Assembly: GCA_005408345.1 (NCBI GenBank)
Contig: SEMN01000484.1
Coordinates: forward strand, 310,001-374,000
Reading direction: 5' to 3'
Length of the DNA: 64,000 nucleotides
Source of the DNA: Macquaria australasica
Lineage: Eukaryota; Chordata; Actinopteri; Centrarchiformes; Percichthyidae
Of the stretch, positions 1 to 15,940 are shown piece after piece. How positions within the stretch are numbered: the first letter of the stretch is position 1; each line of letters begins with the position of its first letter. Both the position numbers and the translations under genes were made by a program. The notes beneath the pieces were generated by a model. The model made no database searches and was not told the DNA's origin. It was given only the letters and a program-made list of their open reading frames with translations.

Positions 1-360
1 CAGCTCAGTGGAACGTTTTAGTGTCTTTCAGTTCATTGTTTTGGTTTCACGGCTCATAACTTTACTGTTTTGGTTGGTGAATTAATAACTAGCCAGTGAA
101 CATAGTGGAGCAAATATTTCCCTCAAGAGTTGGTTGATTCCAAACCAGACCTTAATGTAGAGTAAATATTGGACTTTTTTATTTATTGGGTGGCCAGACA
201 CACATCTCTAAATGAATGCTTTCATTCCGTGTCTGCTGAATATAAATAGGCAACTGTTAGCTAACATGTTCACCATATCAACTTTATAAGGTGATAATAT
301 ATCAATGTTGTGTTTACAGCTTGTTGTGCTGTCCCCAAGTGGCCAAAACATCAATGAGAT
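1..360 (+). repeat. dispersed teleost repeat, family A, left end cut by the window
   Basis: The stretch shares ordered blocks with 47050-47302, 48950-49800, 37170-37520 and 58345-58492: CGTTTTAGTGTCTTTCAG, TTGTTTTGGTTT, TTTACTGTTTTGGTT, TGGCCAGACAC, AAGGTGATAATAT and CCCCAAGTGGCC. I know this as a common perciform dispersed repeat of unassigned class. Confidence 0.75.
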
Positions 361-1259
361 TGAACTCTGCCCTAGCTTCTCTGCCAACTGTTCCTGTCCT
401 TCTTCCACCTCCACATCAGTCTGACTCTGTCCCCTGGTTGTACCCAACACTGGCTGGGCCCGGGCTGATCTTGCTGAAATCAACTCTGCAAATAAATGCA
501 ACACAGACTAAACATTACTCAACTTTATTTACTCTCTAGGGGCCGCTATGACCTGCAAGGCAAGGGCTACGTGACAGACAGACATCTGAAGACGTCACTG
601 TGCTACTTATCAGTAGCCTTGCTAGCTTGTTCGTACTGACAGAAGGTAAATGTCCTTGAACAATTAGTAAACTTGAACTTTAAAGCTTGTAATCTGCCAC
701 ATTTCATTGTACTTTCAACTGTGTGAGAAACAAACCAAATAAAGACTTGAAGCAATCCAGCCTCCCACAATATTCATGCTAATGTAACTTCTGGGTAATT
801 CACTTTTGAAAAACACATTTAAGGTTCCTGTCAATATAAGTTACATTCCAATTTCTGTATTTCCCTTAAATTCTTTAATGCGTGAGTTAGCAAAAGACCA
901 CCTCTGTTCGGAATGACTGGTTGGAAAGTGAAATAAGATTCATTGCCACTGTAGCAAAAAGACAACAAATACCATTTTCAATAATCAGTTCCTACTGAAA
1001 TGTATCCATTGTAACATTTTTTAATAAAAACTTAATATTCAAACCCACTGCCAGCTGTGGTCTATAAGATAACGCTAATAATAGCACACGCATCTAAGTG
1101 GTGTGCTAGCTGGCAGTAAACATGCTAGCAGACTAGCTTGGTCACTTGATCCTTGCCTTCCAGGTCGTAGCGGTCCCTTGAGAGTCTCCCATGTCTATGT
1201 CACCTTGCTAAATTAGCTTGTTATTGCTAAATCTGATTTCACAAAAAGTAATTATTCTC
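361..1259. other. no recognised feature
   Basis: AT-rich non-coding sequence with no domain, TIR or tandem array. Small scattered GCTAGC motifs occur near 1106-1136. Confidence 0.5.
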
Positions 1260-1693
1260 CATTGTGCATTTACTGGAAATGACGTCGCAACATTTGACAA
1301 CTTGTTCTTGTTCTTTTTAATGGTGAATAGCAACCAGGCAGAGCATTCTCGCCAACATTTGACCGAGATTGTCGCCTTCTAAAATATCTGCCGGCTTGTT
1401 TGCTCACTTGACTTCAATTGAATTTTATTAAAAATGAATAAAAATTAACATGCTTTTACTTTACCCCCTGTTACACGCAAGGTGGAAATTGCACCGCCAT
1501 CTGCGCCGACAACATGGTTGGTTGTAGCCAAGATGGGGACCATTGAGGGTGTCCAGCGTTCCACACTTTTTGACCGTTACGAGTACACCATCCAGGTACT
1601 CATAGTGCACTGCACTTTGCCATAATTGTCAGTGTGAATGCACTTATGCATTCGAAATAACAAGTGTAATGGAAGAACGCAAATTGAGACACA
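1260..1693 (+). mobile_element. degenerate copy of a TIR element (TGTGTCTCAATT family)
   Basis: It aligns in the same orientation with 21890-22348. Shared blocks include GGCAGAGCATTCTCGCCAAC, ATATCTGCCGGCTTG, GTCCAGCGTTCCACACT and GAGTACACCATCCAGGTACT, then the 3' end AAATTGAGACACA at 1681-1693. The 5' TIR is lost or unrecognisable. It is non-autonomous, with no transposase. Confidence 0.7.
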
Positions 1694-4019
1694 GCATCTG
1701 TCAGACATGTTTGTATACCATGAAGTTAATTAAACTGATATATATTCCCTTGCCATAGTTGTAAACATAGTGGTGACTTCTTTGTTGGTATATGGAGTAC
1801 CTACGTTTTGTTTATCCATGGTGTTCCAGTAAAGCTTGGCCTCTATAGTACAGTGGGCTTAAATTTAATTTAGGGAGAAAGGAAAGGTGTGGTGGATAAT
1901 GAGTAATGAGTTCAGGATTGTTATGCAATGTTTGCCATACCCTTCAAGTAGTCCCAGAAAGACACTGAAGATATTTAAAGATATTTTGATGAAAAAAGCT
2001 AAACCAGTTGGAAACATGTAGAGACAGAGGTGTCATTAAATGCGTACAGGCTGGGGAAATGCTTTTGCTGGAAATCATGCAGGCAGGAATGTTTGGCAGA
2101 ACACGAACCGCCATAAAACCCTTTCAAGGAAAAAGGAAAAAAACTCGCCCTGTTATCCAAGCCTCACATTCTTTTGTCACAGATGGTTCTGCTTAGCGAG
2201 CACCTCATACTGAATCTGGATTGGATGGAATTTAAAGAGAACCCACGTTTTAAAAAGAACTGGCTCATTTGGGGGAAACAAACGTCAGCTGCTTCTTTTC
2301 AGGCATTATGATTTGTGGTTCTTGTGGGCTGCTGCACATGGAAACTTTTCTTTTCAACTTGCTTGCCTACTTCCAGCAGACAACATGAGCGCTGTTTATG
2401 ATTTGTTGTAACTGGGAAAAGAGTAGGGGCCCATTTATATAGTACACATGGTACTCTGAAATTGTTATTTGGGTCCACCTCAACAACACTGTGTACCAGT
2501 TCTAGCTAACAGGGACAATCTGAGGGTACAACAAGCCACACCCACTGTTTGTTTTCTTTGCGTGGGTGGAGAAAATTAATTTAATTCAGTTAGACCCACA
2601 CTTTCCAATTACATTTAAACCAAACACCCTTGTAAACAAAAATTACAGGGACTAACAAGTATGGTTTTTATTGGAGAACGTATTATCCTGTTATCCTGCC
2701 AGGTTGTTTCAGTCAAAACATATCAGACTCCAGTCATTTGAACTTGGAATGACGGACTCGTTTGCAGTCTTGCTGTGATTTCCCCTCCCTTGTATTCTTA
2801 AAAGGTAAGAAGATACGAAGAAATAGCTGATAATTATCATGAGTCCAGACTGTGGTCTGCCCTCAGTTTGTTTTGTTATGCCAGGCTTTCCAAGCAGGAC
2901 AAACTTGTGACTATCAGATGTCAACATCTGTCTCCTTATATCCCCAAACCCTTGCATGTTGGTCTAATTTCATCCAAACTCCTCCTAACACTTTCAACAA
3001 ACCACACTGCAGTTGTCTTGGAAGTGAACAGAGACAATCAATCTCAGCCTTACAGTAGTTGGTGCCACCCAAGTTCAACTGGCACTATTCCCGCTTGGCC
3101 AAGCAAACCAAACTTATGAAACACAGTCACCAGAGTATATATAATGTGTTCCAACATGCTCGGCGTGAACACACCCTCAGTCAAAAGGCTCGGTCTGAAA
3201 ATCAGTCCTGGAGAAGAATGTGAGACTCAGAATGCCAAGGCATGCCTGGAGAAGAGCGTTTGTGTTGAGTCTTTTTTGTTTCGTCATGTTAGCTGACTGA
3301 CTATTGTCCTTGAAAGTGAGTGAATAACGCCTCGCTCCTCCCTGAAACACACGAACTCCAGTTCATTAAAAGCAACAAAAGCCTGCTTCCCTCAGTGGAT
3401 ACATTTACATTGCTCACTGTACAACAGATTATGTGAAGAATTACATTAGGGTCACAGTTCCATTAAAACATTTACATGGCTCAAAATGGTTCACTGTTAT
3501 CCCTACTAACCCAGATTATATAACTCAATCTGTACCAGCCATTTTAATATCAGACACACAAAATCCACTGGAACATTTTGTCACTTGCATTCTTTGTCTA
3601 CACTGGATCATCACAAAGTTTGGAACCCATCCCAATATCAAGGCACTACTGAACTGTCCTTACCAATACTTTTAGCAATCTGAAATGATTGATTCAACTT
3701 TACGTAGTAAAAGTTCAGTAAAAGTACAAAAGTATTAATGGAAAAAGGTACTTAAATGCCCTGATTGTATTGTATTTTATACACTGTTGGGTAGTTCAAT
3801 GTGCAGCACTTGATAATATTCCATAAGCTTTTCATCTGTTTCATATTTAAAATATTTACCTGCAAAGTGACCAAGTTAAGTCTATGTACTTAACTTATCT
3901 GCATATGTACATGATTGTCTATTGTGCTATGAAAACTCATTAGAATAGCTGTTATGTTTGTTCGACAGATCTGATATTAGTCAATTATATTCATACTTTA
4001 ATTTCAAGAAGAATGTGTG
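1694..4019. other. no recognised feature
   Basis: AT-rich sequence. Short ORFs (for example 2852-3119) show no family resemblance and no splice context. Confidence 0.5.
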
Positions 4020-4082
4020 CCCCTTGAGGCAAATTGTGATTTGTGATATTGGGCTATATAAATAAAACTGACTTGAAATGTG
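4020..4082 (+). repeat. 3' tail of a teleost LINE/SINE-type element
   Basis: It contains GATATTGGGCTATATAAATA followed by AAACTGACTTGA, a tail common in fish non-LTR elements. A second, longer example is at 56840-57045. Confidence 0.5.
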
Positions 4083-4721
4083 TGTTTAGGAAATCGGGTC
4101 CTTTTTCAAGAAGAGTCTAAATGTAAGTGAGAACTTATCTAACTTGATAAGAATATTTTGTAACCATAGTTAGCCGCACATTATCATGTATAGCCTGCAT
4201 AATGTCAAGCTGATCAGTCAGCATTGTTTGGATCCTCATTACGATACACACCAGTTCAATGCAAAATTAGCCATAGTACGCTCATCTGATTTGCATGGGA
4301 ATGTCATGCATGACTTCATCAGGGAAATCCTGGCAACAGCAGCCGTAGCGGTGAATGTAGAGAGGCAGGTGGAGCTATGAGTCTCAGGTGAGGTCCAAAG
4401 ACACTAAACTCTCACCAGACTTATGTGGGTGGGACCCTAACCTCTGACCTCCCTTTTGGCTTGGCATTTGGCAAAAATGGCCTTTAGTGACCTGTCATAC
4501 TTCATATGCGTTCATCAATTTTAACATCACTTGCACTGTCATTATGAATGTCAAATTCTTCCCCAACCCCTTCTCTTTGTACTGTATCTCTACTGCACCA
4601 CCCGCTCCTCTCTCTCCCTCTCTCCTGTAGCTCTAAGTAAAGAGACTGCCATGACAGGCTGCCTGTTTTCAGAAGTCTGGCAGAGAAGAGCTTAACTCTA
4701 GGGAGCTCTGGAGATCAAAGT

Positions 4722-4724
<3 letters not shown>

Positions 4725-4752
<28 letters not shown>

Positions 4753-4753
4753 A
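4725..4753. repeat. (AC)n microsatellite
   Basis: A pure AC tract of about 14 units. A second short (AC) tract lies at 4882-4902 and a (TG) run near 5022-5033. Confidence 0.95.
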
Positions 4754-6942
4754 ATGTTCCTGTTCTCAATAATCACAAATACATCCTCACATACACACAC
4801 AGACGGAGGAATGTGAAATATCAGCATCAAAATGGAAGCGACAAGGTCTTTCCCATGGCGCTCTGTGCCGCCTCTTCATGAATACACACACACACACACA
4901 CAGAAACTATTTGAAATCTGTAAGGGCAGATTAGGAGAAATCTCTACGGGTGTTTCAGCAACCCCTTCTCTTTGACAAGAGAATCCCTTTGTGTATGCAC
5001 TGCACTGACAGCTTTTTAGTAGTGTGTGTGTGTGGAAGTTGAATAGGTGTGACCCACATTTCCTGTGTGCACCATTTTAGCTTGGACCAAAAATATTTTC
5101 CTCCATTCCATCCACCCTGCCGTCTTTCATTCTTTCACTTTTCTCTTCCTCGTTCTCTTTTGTCTCTCTCACCCCTCTGCAGCATCCTGACATTAATACG
5201 AGGGGGCGAGATTATCCAGGCGAAGCTGCTGTGGTTTCAGAGAGCTCCAGATTCTTTTACATAACAGCTCATCATTTACCAAGCAAGCACCGGGGAGATT
5301 AGGACGCAATTTCAGATCTGTCTCTGAAGGCGAATAATAAAGAGCGCCTTGGGTTTTCATTTGGCACTTGAATGGGATCGTCTATGATGCTTCAAGCCCA
5401 GGATCTGCAGTTCAGGATTTCTCTGCATGCAAACAAATCTGTTCCTTCTTTCTACTTAATCGTGTGTTCGTCCATCCAGTCACTCATTTCTACTCGGCAT
5501 TAATACTAATTTACAAGTTCGGAGAAAGACAGAATCCACAACCACTAAGTGCAACCAGTTGGGCAACTTGACTATAAATCTACCATATGTGACCATAATT
5601 GTAAAGGTTATGGTTAATCAATACGTCACTCATTTATTCATTTTATATAAATCGTTTTTAGAACCTAGTGTCTGCAGCATGTAGCCAAGTACTTTATCTA
5701 ACTCTTCTTTTTTTTGCCATTCCTGTCCAGTCTTTTTAGGTGTCTCTTGCTTTGCCTTATATGGTGTCTCAGCTTGTATAAACCTTTAAATGATTTACAT
5801 TTATCTGCATATATATGTGGATATAGTAGAAACCATATGCCCTCAAACATTTCATAAATATGGTGACAGTTGCTGGCTCTTAAATGTATACAATAAAAGT
5901 TAGTCACACACTGACAAGATTATGCATAATACAGACTTCAAAAAGGTAAGGTTACTTGGTTGAGTTTTACCTGGAAATCCTGCAAGGTGACATCATTCAA
6001 CTAAACATCTTCTTAGTGGTTGCTGGTGGTGAAGGTGGTACATGTTGAGATTTGGTTAGTGTAGATTTTTCTGAATGTGTGCACACTTGTTCCACTTATT
6101 TTCTTGAGGATTTTCAACCAATGATCTTTCCAACATTATAATTTCCTTGTTTGCGTAATGTGCTACGGGGAACCCGCTCGCTGATTTTGTTCTAATCTGC
6201 TAAGAAGAAACACTCCCTGTAAAACCACTACTGATGTGAATCTAACATCAGGGTACACAAATAAATGGCACTCTTGCACTTTAATTTTAAGCACCACCAC
6301 AGAGCAAGAGTGCTTTATTTACAGTTAGGATCAGCAGGCAGTTTTCCCACTTTTTGCCCCATGTTGTAGAAAACTCTCCTCTCCAGAGTTAAAATATTGA
6401 CAAATTCACATTATGTATATTTGTGCATATTAGGCTTTCGACATGACTCACTAAAATATACACTCCAATTTTATTCACCTTATGCTTTAGTCAAAATATG
6501 ATGTTTTTATAGCTGTACATTACTGCTTTTGTTTAGTGCCCGAGAAACCAATCTGAACCAGGCAAAACTACATTTTAAATTCTAAAAGCTTCTGTGTGTG
6601 TAATATAGGCTGCCTGGATACAACTGAGCCAATAACAGACATATCCTGAGTTTCCTTGGTAACACTATAGCAACCTTTGTGAATGAGGCTGCTATTTCCA
6701 GGAGAATCAAAAGGATGAAAAACATGTGTACAGTATATGTACAGTTCAGAGTTTTTCTTTTTACCACATCTGCTCCAGGGTGATTTTAAAAATAGCTGCA
6801 TGAACAGCACTGATACATGGATCATGTTTTACTACCACTGAAGCCTTGAAACTTATATGAATATGAAATCATTTTATTTTCAATATTTGAAATTGAAACT
6901 GCCGTGCATGGGGAGTCATCAGAGACAGAGCAAATGCAGAAT
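4754..6942. other. no gene; pyrimidine-rich patch
   Basis: Non-coding. A CT-rich stretch spans about 5096-5185; the remainder is AT-rich. ORFs of 60-85 codons on either strand show no recognisable family. Confidence 0.5.
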
Positions 6943-6998
6943 CACAATTAGAATCTCCTTTATTGGCCAAGTAAAGCTACATGCACTTACATACCTAT
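6943..6998 (+). repeat. short copy of the TTTATTGGCCAAGTA repeat (family C)
   Basis: It contains AGAATCACAATTAGAATCTC then CTTTATTGGCCAAGTA, matching the start of the longer copy at 9449-9850. Confidence 0.55.
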
Positions 6999-7477
6999 TC
7001 ACAGCTTTAACCAACTTAAAAATTCATCTTAAAAAACTTGAAGGTGCATTAAGTGGACCTCTCATCTATATGGCAGATTGCAGAAGGATGTCTCTGGATG
7101 GTTTGAATTTCCAAACCCAGTCTGAATATATAATGTCAGAACATTTACCACACAGTATTTCACAATTACAGTTTTTGCAAAACCTTTCTATCATGAGCTT
7201 GTAGCTCATTGGCTTGACCTCCTTTAGGTGTTTTTTTCTTATTTAGCAGACAGGAAGGGAGAGAGGAAGGGAGCAGGATGCAACTGTCAGCCAATGAGTG
7301 GCTTATCCCGGTGCTCCACATCTGTTGAGTAATCTATGTAGTAAGAACTGTAAATAACATCAACAAGTCACATATAACCGTAGTAATTACAGCAGACGTC
7401 CAACGAAAATATCTTGTGAAGAGGTAACATCAGCAGGCATTTTAGCCATGCTAGTGGAATGGTTGTATGGCGGCTGA
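6999..7477. other. no recognised feature
   Basis: AT-rich non-coding sequence; no motif recognised. Confidence 0.45.
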
Positions 7478-8121
7478 ACAACTATTGGACGGGTTTCCAT
7501 GACATTTTGCAGACATCCATGGTTCCCAGAGTATGAATCCTGGAGACTTTGGTGATCCCCTGACTTTTCATCTTTCTCATCATTTTTGCTCTTTAGTGAA
7601 ATGTCTTAACAACGTTTGAATGGATTAACATGAAATTGAACAGATATTCATGTTCCCCTCAGGATGAACTGTAATCATTTTGGGGATCTCTGACCTTTGA
7701 TCTAGCGTTATCATCAGGTCAAAGTTTTCACGGATCCAGTTAAATATCTCCACATCTACTAGATGGATGCATTTGTGGTTTTCAGTGTAATGTCTAGACA
7801 AAACTGTTAGATGGATTGTCACAAAATTTAACTTTGGTGCCTTTTTATCTAACACTATCATCAGGTAAAGATTTTAATTTGCTCAAAACTTCGGTTTATG
7901 TCTAAATGCCTGCAAAAAACAAGACATTCCTTCAGCCTCAGCTGTACTTTGTGTTTAGTGCTAATTAGCAAATGTTAGCTAACATAGGATGGTATACATA
8001 GTAAGCATTATACCTGCTAAACATCAGCATGTTTACATTGTGAGTCTGATGGTAGCATTTAGCTCAAAGCACTGCTGTGGCTAACACAAACCTCACAGAG
8101 CCCGCTGGCTGTAGACTCTTG
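7478..8121 (+). repeat. dispersed perciform repeat, family B
   Basis: Ordered blocks are ACTATTGGACGGGTTTCCAT, TTTGGTGATCCCCTGACTTT, TGTTCCCCTCAGGATGAA, ATCATCAGGTCAAAG, GTGCTAATTAGCAAATGTTA and CCTCACAGAGC. The same order recurs at 19572-20028 and 44990-45228. No ORF. I know it as a very abundant non-coding repeat in perciform fishes. Confidence 0.8.
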
Positions 8122-8954
8122 TCTTGTTTCTTACTTCCTACTCTATTTTTGTCATTATGCCTATGCAATAATTTCATTATTGCATTAAATACTGTATAAG
8201 GCAGGTTAATATATTATTATATGTGGATGCAGACAGGGCAAGCCTACAAAATCAAATCACAGATGTACTTAAAATGGGCATGTGAATGCAACCTTCACCA
8301 TTATTTTACTCCATACAGGACACCTTTGTCTGCCCTGGGACAACAGCACTGTAAAATTGTGAGAATGAATAGGCAGAAAGACATCATAGAAACATTATTG
8401 TTATAAAAGTAGAGATCAAAATACAGCAACTGTGTGTACTGAATAATATGGTCACCATAATCTCATTGACAAGTACCACACAGCCTGTTTATATCACATT
8501 ATAATTACTCATTGTGCATCAAAATGTCAAACCATTGCAAAAGTAAAATAAATGGTCAAGACAGTCAAATGAAGGGTAAATTGTATTAAGTTGGAGAATG
8601 TTTTAAGACAACAAAACCAAAACTATGACCATCATCATTGTTGTCCTCTCACATGGTGACAAGCAGATATGACCACTGAGGGTGCTATGGTGATTTTCAA
8701 TCCATGTGTTAGCAAACCGATGCAAACATGACATCTCCCGCCTCCAGAAGAACTGTGGCGCCATTACCAAAATGTCCATAATGGGATGGCTGACGCTCAT
8801 ATGGTTCATGGTTTGTTTAACAAAAGTACAGTAGCTGAAAAATGTAAAAAGTGAGCTTGCAAGAAGTTTAAATACACCTAGCCAATTGGATTGTCTTTTT
8901 CAGAAAGTTATGAAAAATACAAAATCTTGAAAATGAATGGTTTATAATAATTTG
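8122..8954. other. no recognised feature
   Basis: AT-rich non-coding sequence between two family B copies. Confidence 0.45.
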
Positions 8955-9265
8955 GATATGTGGACATTCATGGTCACCAGAGGATAAATCTTAATGTTGC
9001 TGATGAGCCAGATATGCTACACTTACATTAGAAATACCAATGTCTTTTAGGCATATTGACGCTAAATTCTCTGAGCATATCCATGCTACTCAGATGAACC
9101 CTTATTTCTAGTACCAGTCTAAGATCAAAATGTCAACTTTTCACACAAGATATCTCATAATCTAAAAGGCAGATTACCTTTAAATTTGCTGAGCACATTC
9201 ATGTTCCAGGATGGGTGAACCCTTTTGAATGTAATGACCTTTTCTCTAGTGCCACGCTCAGGACA
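8955..9265 (+). repeat. diverged family B repeat
   Basis: Contains GGACATTCATGGTCACCAGA, AGCACATTCATGTTCCAGGA and CTCTAGTGCCACGCTCAGG in family B order, but heavily mutated. Confidence 0.55.
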
Positions 9266-9448
9266 AACTTCTTTTCCTCTGCTGGCAAGGCTCTACATAT
9301 AGCAAAACTGGCAGTATGTTGATGTAATGAACACGGAACAGTTTGTTTGAGCTGTTAAATTGTTGAATTTGTTTTTATATATTATTACGTTTTTTCTTTG
9401 AAACTTGAAAACAATTCTTCATCTCTGGGCAAAGGTGTTTTAATCAAT

Positions 9449-9850
9449 AAATAAGAATCAGAATCAGCTTTATTGGCCAGGTATGTGTACACATACAAGG
9501 AATTTGACTGGTTTTTCATTGCTCTCGATGTACATACACAGAAATAGACATACATACAGCTAAAAACAAGGACAACAAGCTCGACAAGGTAAACATAAAC
9601 ATTAAACTACTATGTATAGATATAAATATAAATATATATAAAAAAGTATATATATGTATGTAGACAGACAACAGCAACAATAACATTTGTAGACAGTATG
9701 ACAATAGTGCAGAGTGCAAAGGGTGCTGAAATAAATATGAATATAAATATGATTAATGTAACAGGTTGCTTTATATACATGAGGTAGGTGGATATGATAT
9801 TATATACTGAATGCCAGAAGTATACAGTATATAAAATCAACTGATACAAT
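9449..9850 (+). repeat. dispersed teleost repeat, family C
   Basis: Begins AGAATCAGAATCAGCTTTAT, then TGGCCAGGTATGTGTACACA and CAAGGAATTTGACTGG, and passes into AT-rich sequence with AATAGTGCAGAGTGCAAAGG. This order is a familiar fish interspersed repeat. No coding capacity. Confidence 0.65.
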
Positions 9851-11169
9851 ATTTTTGTGGGAATTAAAGGCTAAAGACTCCTTGTAAGAACCAGTGCTAT
9901 AAAGTTCACTGGATCTAATTTACTGTAGTTATCTGTACTCCAAATACTCACAGAAAGGCTGCCTAACTTCACAGGCTTCTGCAGACTGAACTGAGCAACA
10001 GCACCCCAGAGACAAGCTCTCGGTGGGAGAAATTACACACTGACTTTCATCATTCCAATAAAAAGAAAGAAGAGCACAACGAACCTGCACAGACTCCAAT
10101 TAGCAGGGACCAAGAGGCACTGCAGTGAAACCTTCATATCCTCCAAAGATTGTACACACGAGTAAACATTAACACTGGAAAAACAAGATGACACTCTATG
10201 GACAAGGTATTATTATACAGTAAAACTGGCTTATTTTTGGTACTTTTATCTAAAGATTAAAACCACGAGATGCACTTATTCTAGAGGCATGTATTCTAGT
10301 GATCAAGGCTGCAACAGACCAATGAGTGTTGGATATTGTATAACTTGTATGACTAGCCAGGGTTTTAGAAGTACTGAAGTCATGAAGTCCAAATTTACTA
10401 AGCGCAAAGAAGAAGAAGAAATTGTTAATTAGCCACCAAAAAAAGCACCTATACATTTCATTTTTTTTATTTTGGTTTTATGACCCACAACTTTACTATT
10501 TTTTGTTCATTCACGCCACTCTCCTAACATTTTCTAACTTCGAAAAGTCCATTATTGCAACATCACTCATCAACTCTGATTAAACTTAGAGGGATGATGG
10601 ATCCTACTGCTTATTTCCAAAGAGGCTCCAAAGGGACAACTTGTTTAATGTGTTTAATTAAAACTGTAAATAGTAGATATAAGTATAGACATTCAGGTTT
10701 TACATTTGACCATTTTTATACCAATTAAATTTCTAGAAATTTTATATATTTTAAAAGAGTTCAGTGTTCCCCTAGTAATCATTTTTGGCAAATAAAATAA
10801 GTGTAATCCTAGATAGTGCATCAGTTATGTTGTACAGTAACATAAAGCTAAATAATCACCATTTTGCTTATGAAACAACCAATTGTAGCACACACAGCTC
10901 TTTGCAGCTCCTCTCCTTTCACTCCATCTGGTCTCCTCCTACAGCATTTCCTCCGCCTCTCTCGCTGCTCCTCTGCTTTCTTTTACTCTTCTTGTGTCTA
11001 TTTTGGAGAGAGGGAGAGCTGAAGGAGAGGAAGGAAGACAAGGGTAAAGGAGAAAAGATAGAGAGAATGTAAATGTAGACAGATGGTAAATACTTCCCTC
11101 CTGTGGGGAGCCATGTCAGACTGTAGAGCCCTGCTGCACTCTGCATGACAAGACCAGGCAGGGAGGCAG

Positions 11170-11171
<2 letters not shown>
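9851..11171. other. no gene; CT-rich then GA-rich patch
   Basis: A pyrimidine-rich block (10900-10995) is followed at once by a purine-rich block (11005-11070) just before a long (GT) tract. Otherwise AT-rich and featureless. Confidence 0.5.

Positions 11172-11252
<81 letters not shown>
11172..11252. repeat. (GT)n microsatellite, about 40 units
   Basis: A pure GT tract of 81 bases. The long ORFs over it on both strands are products of the repeat. Confidence 0.98.
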
Positions 11253-11255
<3 letters not shown>

Positions 11256-12020
11256 TAACTAGGCAGGCAGGCAGACTCTCAGTGAATGTAGGTGAAAGGG
11301 CTTTGCTGTCAGAGCGAGGCAATGCAGAGTCGAGCGGAGCAGGGATAAGCTATAATCTACACTCCCCCGCCATCTTTCCCAAGGGGGTGGGGTGGAGAGG
11401 CGTATCTATGTGGGAGGAGGAGGGGAGGGCAGCAGGAGAGAACGATACTGAAGTCATTTGATTAACTTTTCGAGTACAGGCAGCGGTTTCTGTTGTTCTC
11501 TCAAGCAGGGATCTTTTCAGTATCACATCTGTAGCCTTGAAAGGTGGCTGTAAAAAGATAACAGAAGCTGCAGTCAGTTTGGATTCATGCTGGTAAAAAT
11601 GGCTTGTCATCCCATATTTTGGTGAAAATAAAAAGATAGAAAAGTAGAAATATTATTTTAAAAGCAATATGCTTTTTAAATGAATACTGTTTCTTTTTTG
11701 ACCTTGGAATAAGCATGTACCCCCAGCAAGTACAAGAAGTTGTAGTCTACTAGCAGCTGAAACTAGAGCCTTCCAGCTACAGCAACAGTGTTCATTTCAT
11801 ACAGTGTTGAGGCTGCTATATATGTTAGAGCTGTGTAGATATGGATATCCCTGATTGAGACACCCATCAACAAACACCCATGGCTTATATAATACAAACG
11901 GAGAAAAGAAAATTCACTCAAGTCTATTGTTAATCTGGATATTAAATAGGCATTTCAAGGAACAAAACAGCCATTGTCTTTTATACATTGTACTATATCT
12001 CACTACATAGTTCAACCAAA
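11253..12020. other. no recognised feature
   Basis: Follows the microsatellite with a short GGCAGGCAGGCAGAC run. Non-coding. Confidence 0.45.
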
Positions 12021-12315
12021 ACAAGGAAGAAGCCAAGGACGTCCTTTATTCCCACTTCTTCTGGATTTCGTCTTTAAACTATTTACACTCTCCGACCATT
12101 AAAATAACAACATTTATAGTTTCAAGACTGCTGTAAATGAGCACAAAGTATATCTATACGCTGATGACCTAATTTTATATTTAACAGACCCAGAAGCCTA
12201 ATATTCTAATAATGTATTGCATATATGCACTAAATACACCAAGTCTGAGGCTTCTCTGTATACTGGTTCAAATCTTAAATCCTTGCATTTTGACCCCAAT
12301 ACTTATATTTTTGCT
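12021..12315 (+). pseudogene. LINE (L1-like) reverse-transcriptase relic
   Basis: A broken copy of the polymerase domain of a non-LTR retrotransposon. One frame near 12027 reads RSQGRPLFPLLLDF, recalling the conserved RQGCPLSPLLF block. After a stop and frame change, HKVYLYADDLILYLTDPE appears, with the catalytic YADD at 12157-12168, ended by TAA at 12199-12201. A third frame then gives KYTKSEA near 12235-12255, like the block downstream of YADD in L1-type enzymes. The order and spacing fit an L1-like RT with deletions, frameshifts and stops. It is inactive, and its ORF1, endonuclease and 3' end are not recognisable nearby. Confidence 0.8.
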
Positions 12316-14754
<2,439 letters not shown>

Positions 14755-14860
14755 AGTCCACACTCAAATTCTGCTAGGATTCTGCTCGGTCATGATGATG
14801 AACCTACAGAGAATTATCACCTTAACCTGCAGGTTTAAAGAAGTAGATTGGTTGAAATGT
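14755..14860 (+). repeat. fragment of family A repeat (5' part)
   Basis: Contains AGTCCACACTCAAATTCTGC and GATGAACCTACAGAGAATTA, matching the 5' parts of family A at 37290-37310 and 48965-48990. Confidence 0.5.
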
Positions 14861-15940
14861 ATTTCTATCTGGATTTTATGTCCCCTTGCATCCAAAGGTT
14901 GCTGTTTTTCCTGCTGCAAAACACTGTTGCCACAATTTACAGTAAATTGATCTTCTTGTGACAAAGACAGCTCAGAAAATCTTATTATAGATGGTGAAGA
15001 GAAAAATGCATTTAAATATGTTTAAATAAACTGTAAATTCTTGATTTCCTTTTTCAAAAATAGAAATAAAATAATGTATGTACTTAAAATAATGTAATTA
15101 TCTGAATCCTGAATCATGCTGTGTATATGTTTGCTATGCCTTGACAAAATCCTGACACTGATCTGAGGCGGGGGCTACAGTATGTGGCTTTGTGTTTTTC
15201 AGAGTTTTCTTTTCTGTTTTCTTTCTTTCTTTTCTTTGTTTTGGTACTAGTTAAGACCTGTTTATAGCCACTTCAAACTTTAACTGCATGTACCCCAACC
15301 TTCCCAACTACTCCACTGATTACGTTGGGAGCCATTTATATTCACTATTAACAAACAGTGCTGGTTGTGTAAAATATTCTAAGCCTAGAAAATAGCCAGT
15401 GTACCCCCAGGCGAGTGTATTTCCATGATAACAATGACAATGGTGCTACAAACCAGCCCTGTGCAGGCCTCTACAGTGCATACACACATCGCCATAACTA
15501 CCGCTGAGGTCCCTGAGGTCTGGACCTTAATGACATTTACCACAGGCAACTGTTTCTTTTGGTTGTTTTTGTCACTGAAAGCAATTTCTGTAGTCTAAAT
15601 TACATCATTTTAAGTGCCCTGTGGCTCTCAAGTCATGGGACATCTGTAATGAAACAGGAAAATAAAAGTGAGCGAATCAAAATCTAGTAAAGAGGCGCAC
15701 CTGCCTGGCTGCTGTGACTGCACAGGAGGATAACGTCAATATGAGTGAGTGACATCAGGCATTCATGTAGGAAATACAGCGCTTGTGTAGGCCTGCATAG
15801 CGTTCATAAATACATAGCATAACAGTGATTTCCTCAGACGTTATTACTGCTCGCATTAATTAGAAGTCATGGCAATGCACTGCTGTGCAGAGTATTAGTT
15901 AATGTTATTTCACAGATAAAAACATGTTCACTTTTAAAGT
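14861..15940. other. no recognised feature
   Basis: AT-rich non-coding sequence. Confidence 0.45.

Noticed and set aside
11116..11461. ORFs of alternating Val-Cys or Thr-His (also 16251, 45544, 51927-52554)
   Set aside because: They are translations of (GT)n/(CA)n microsatellites.
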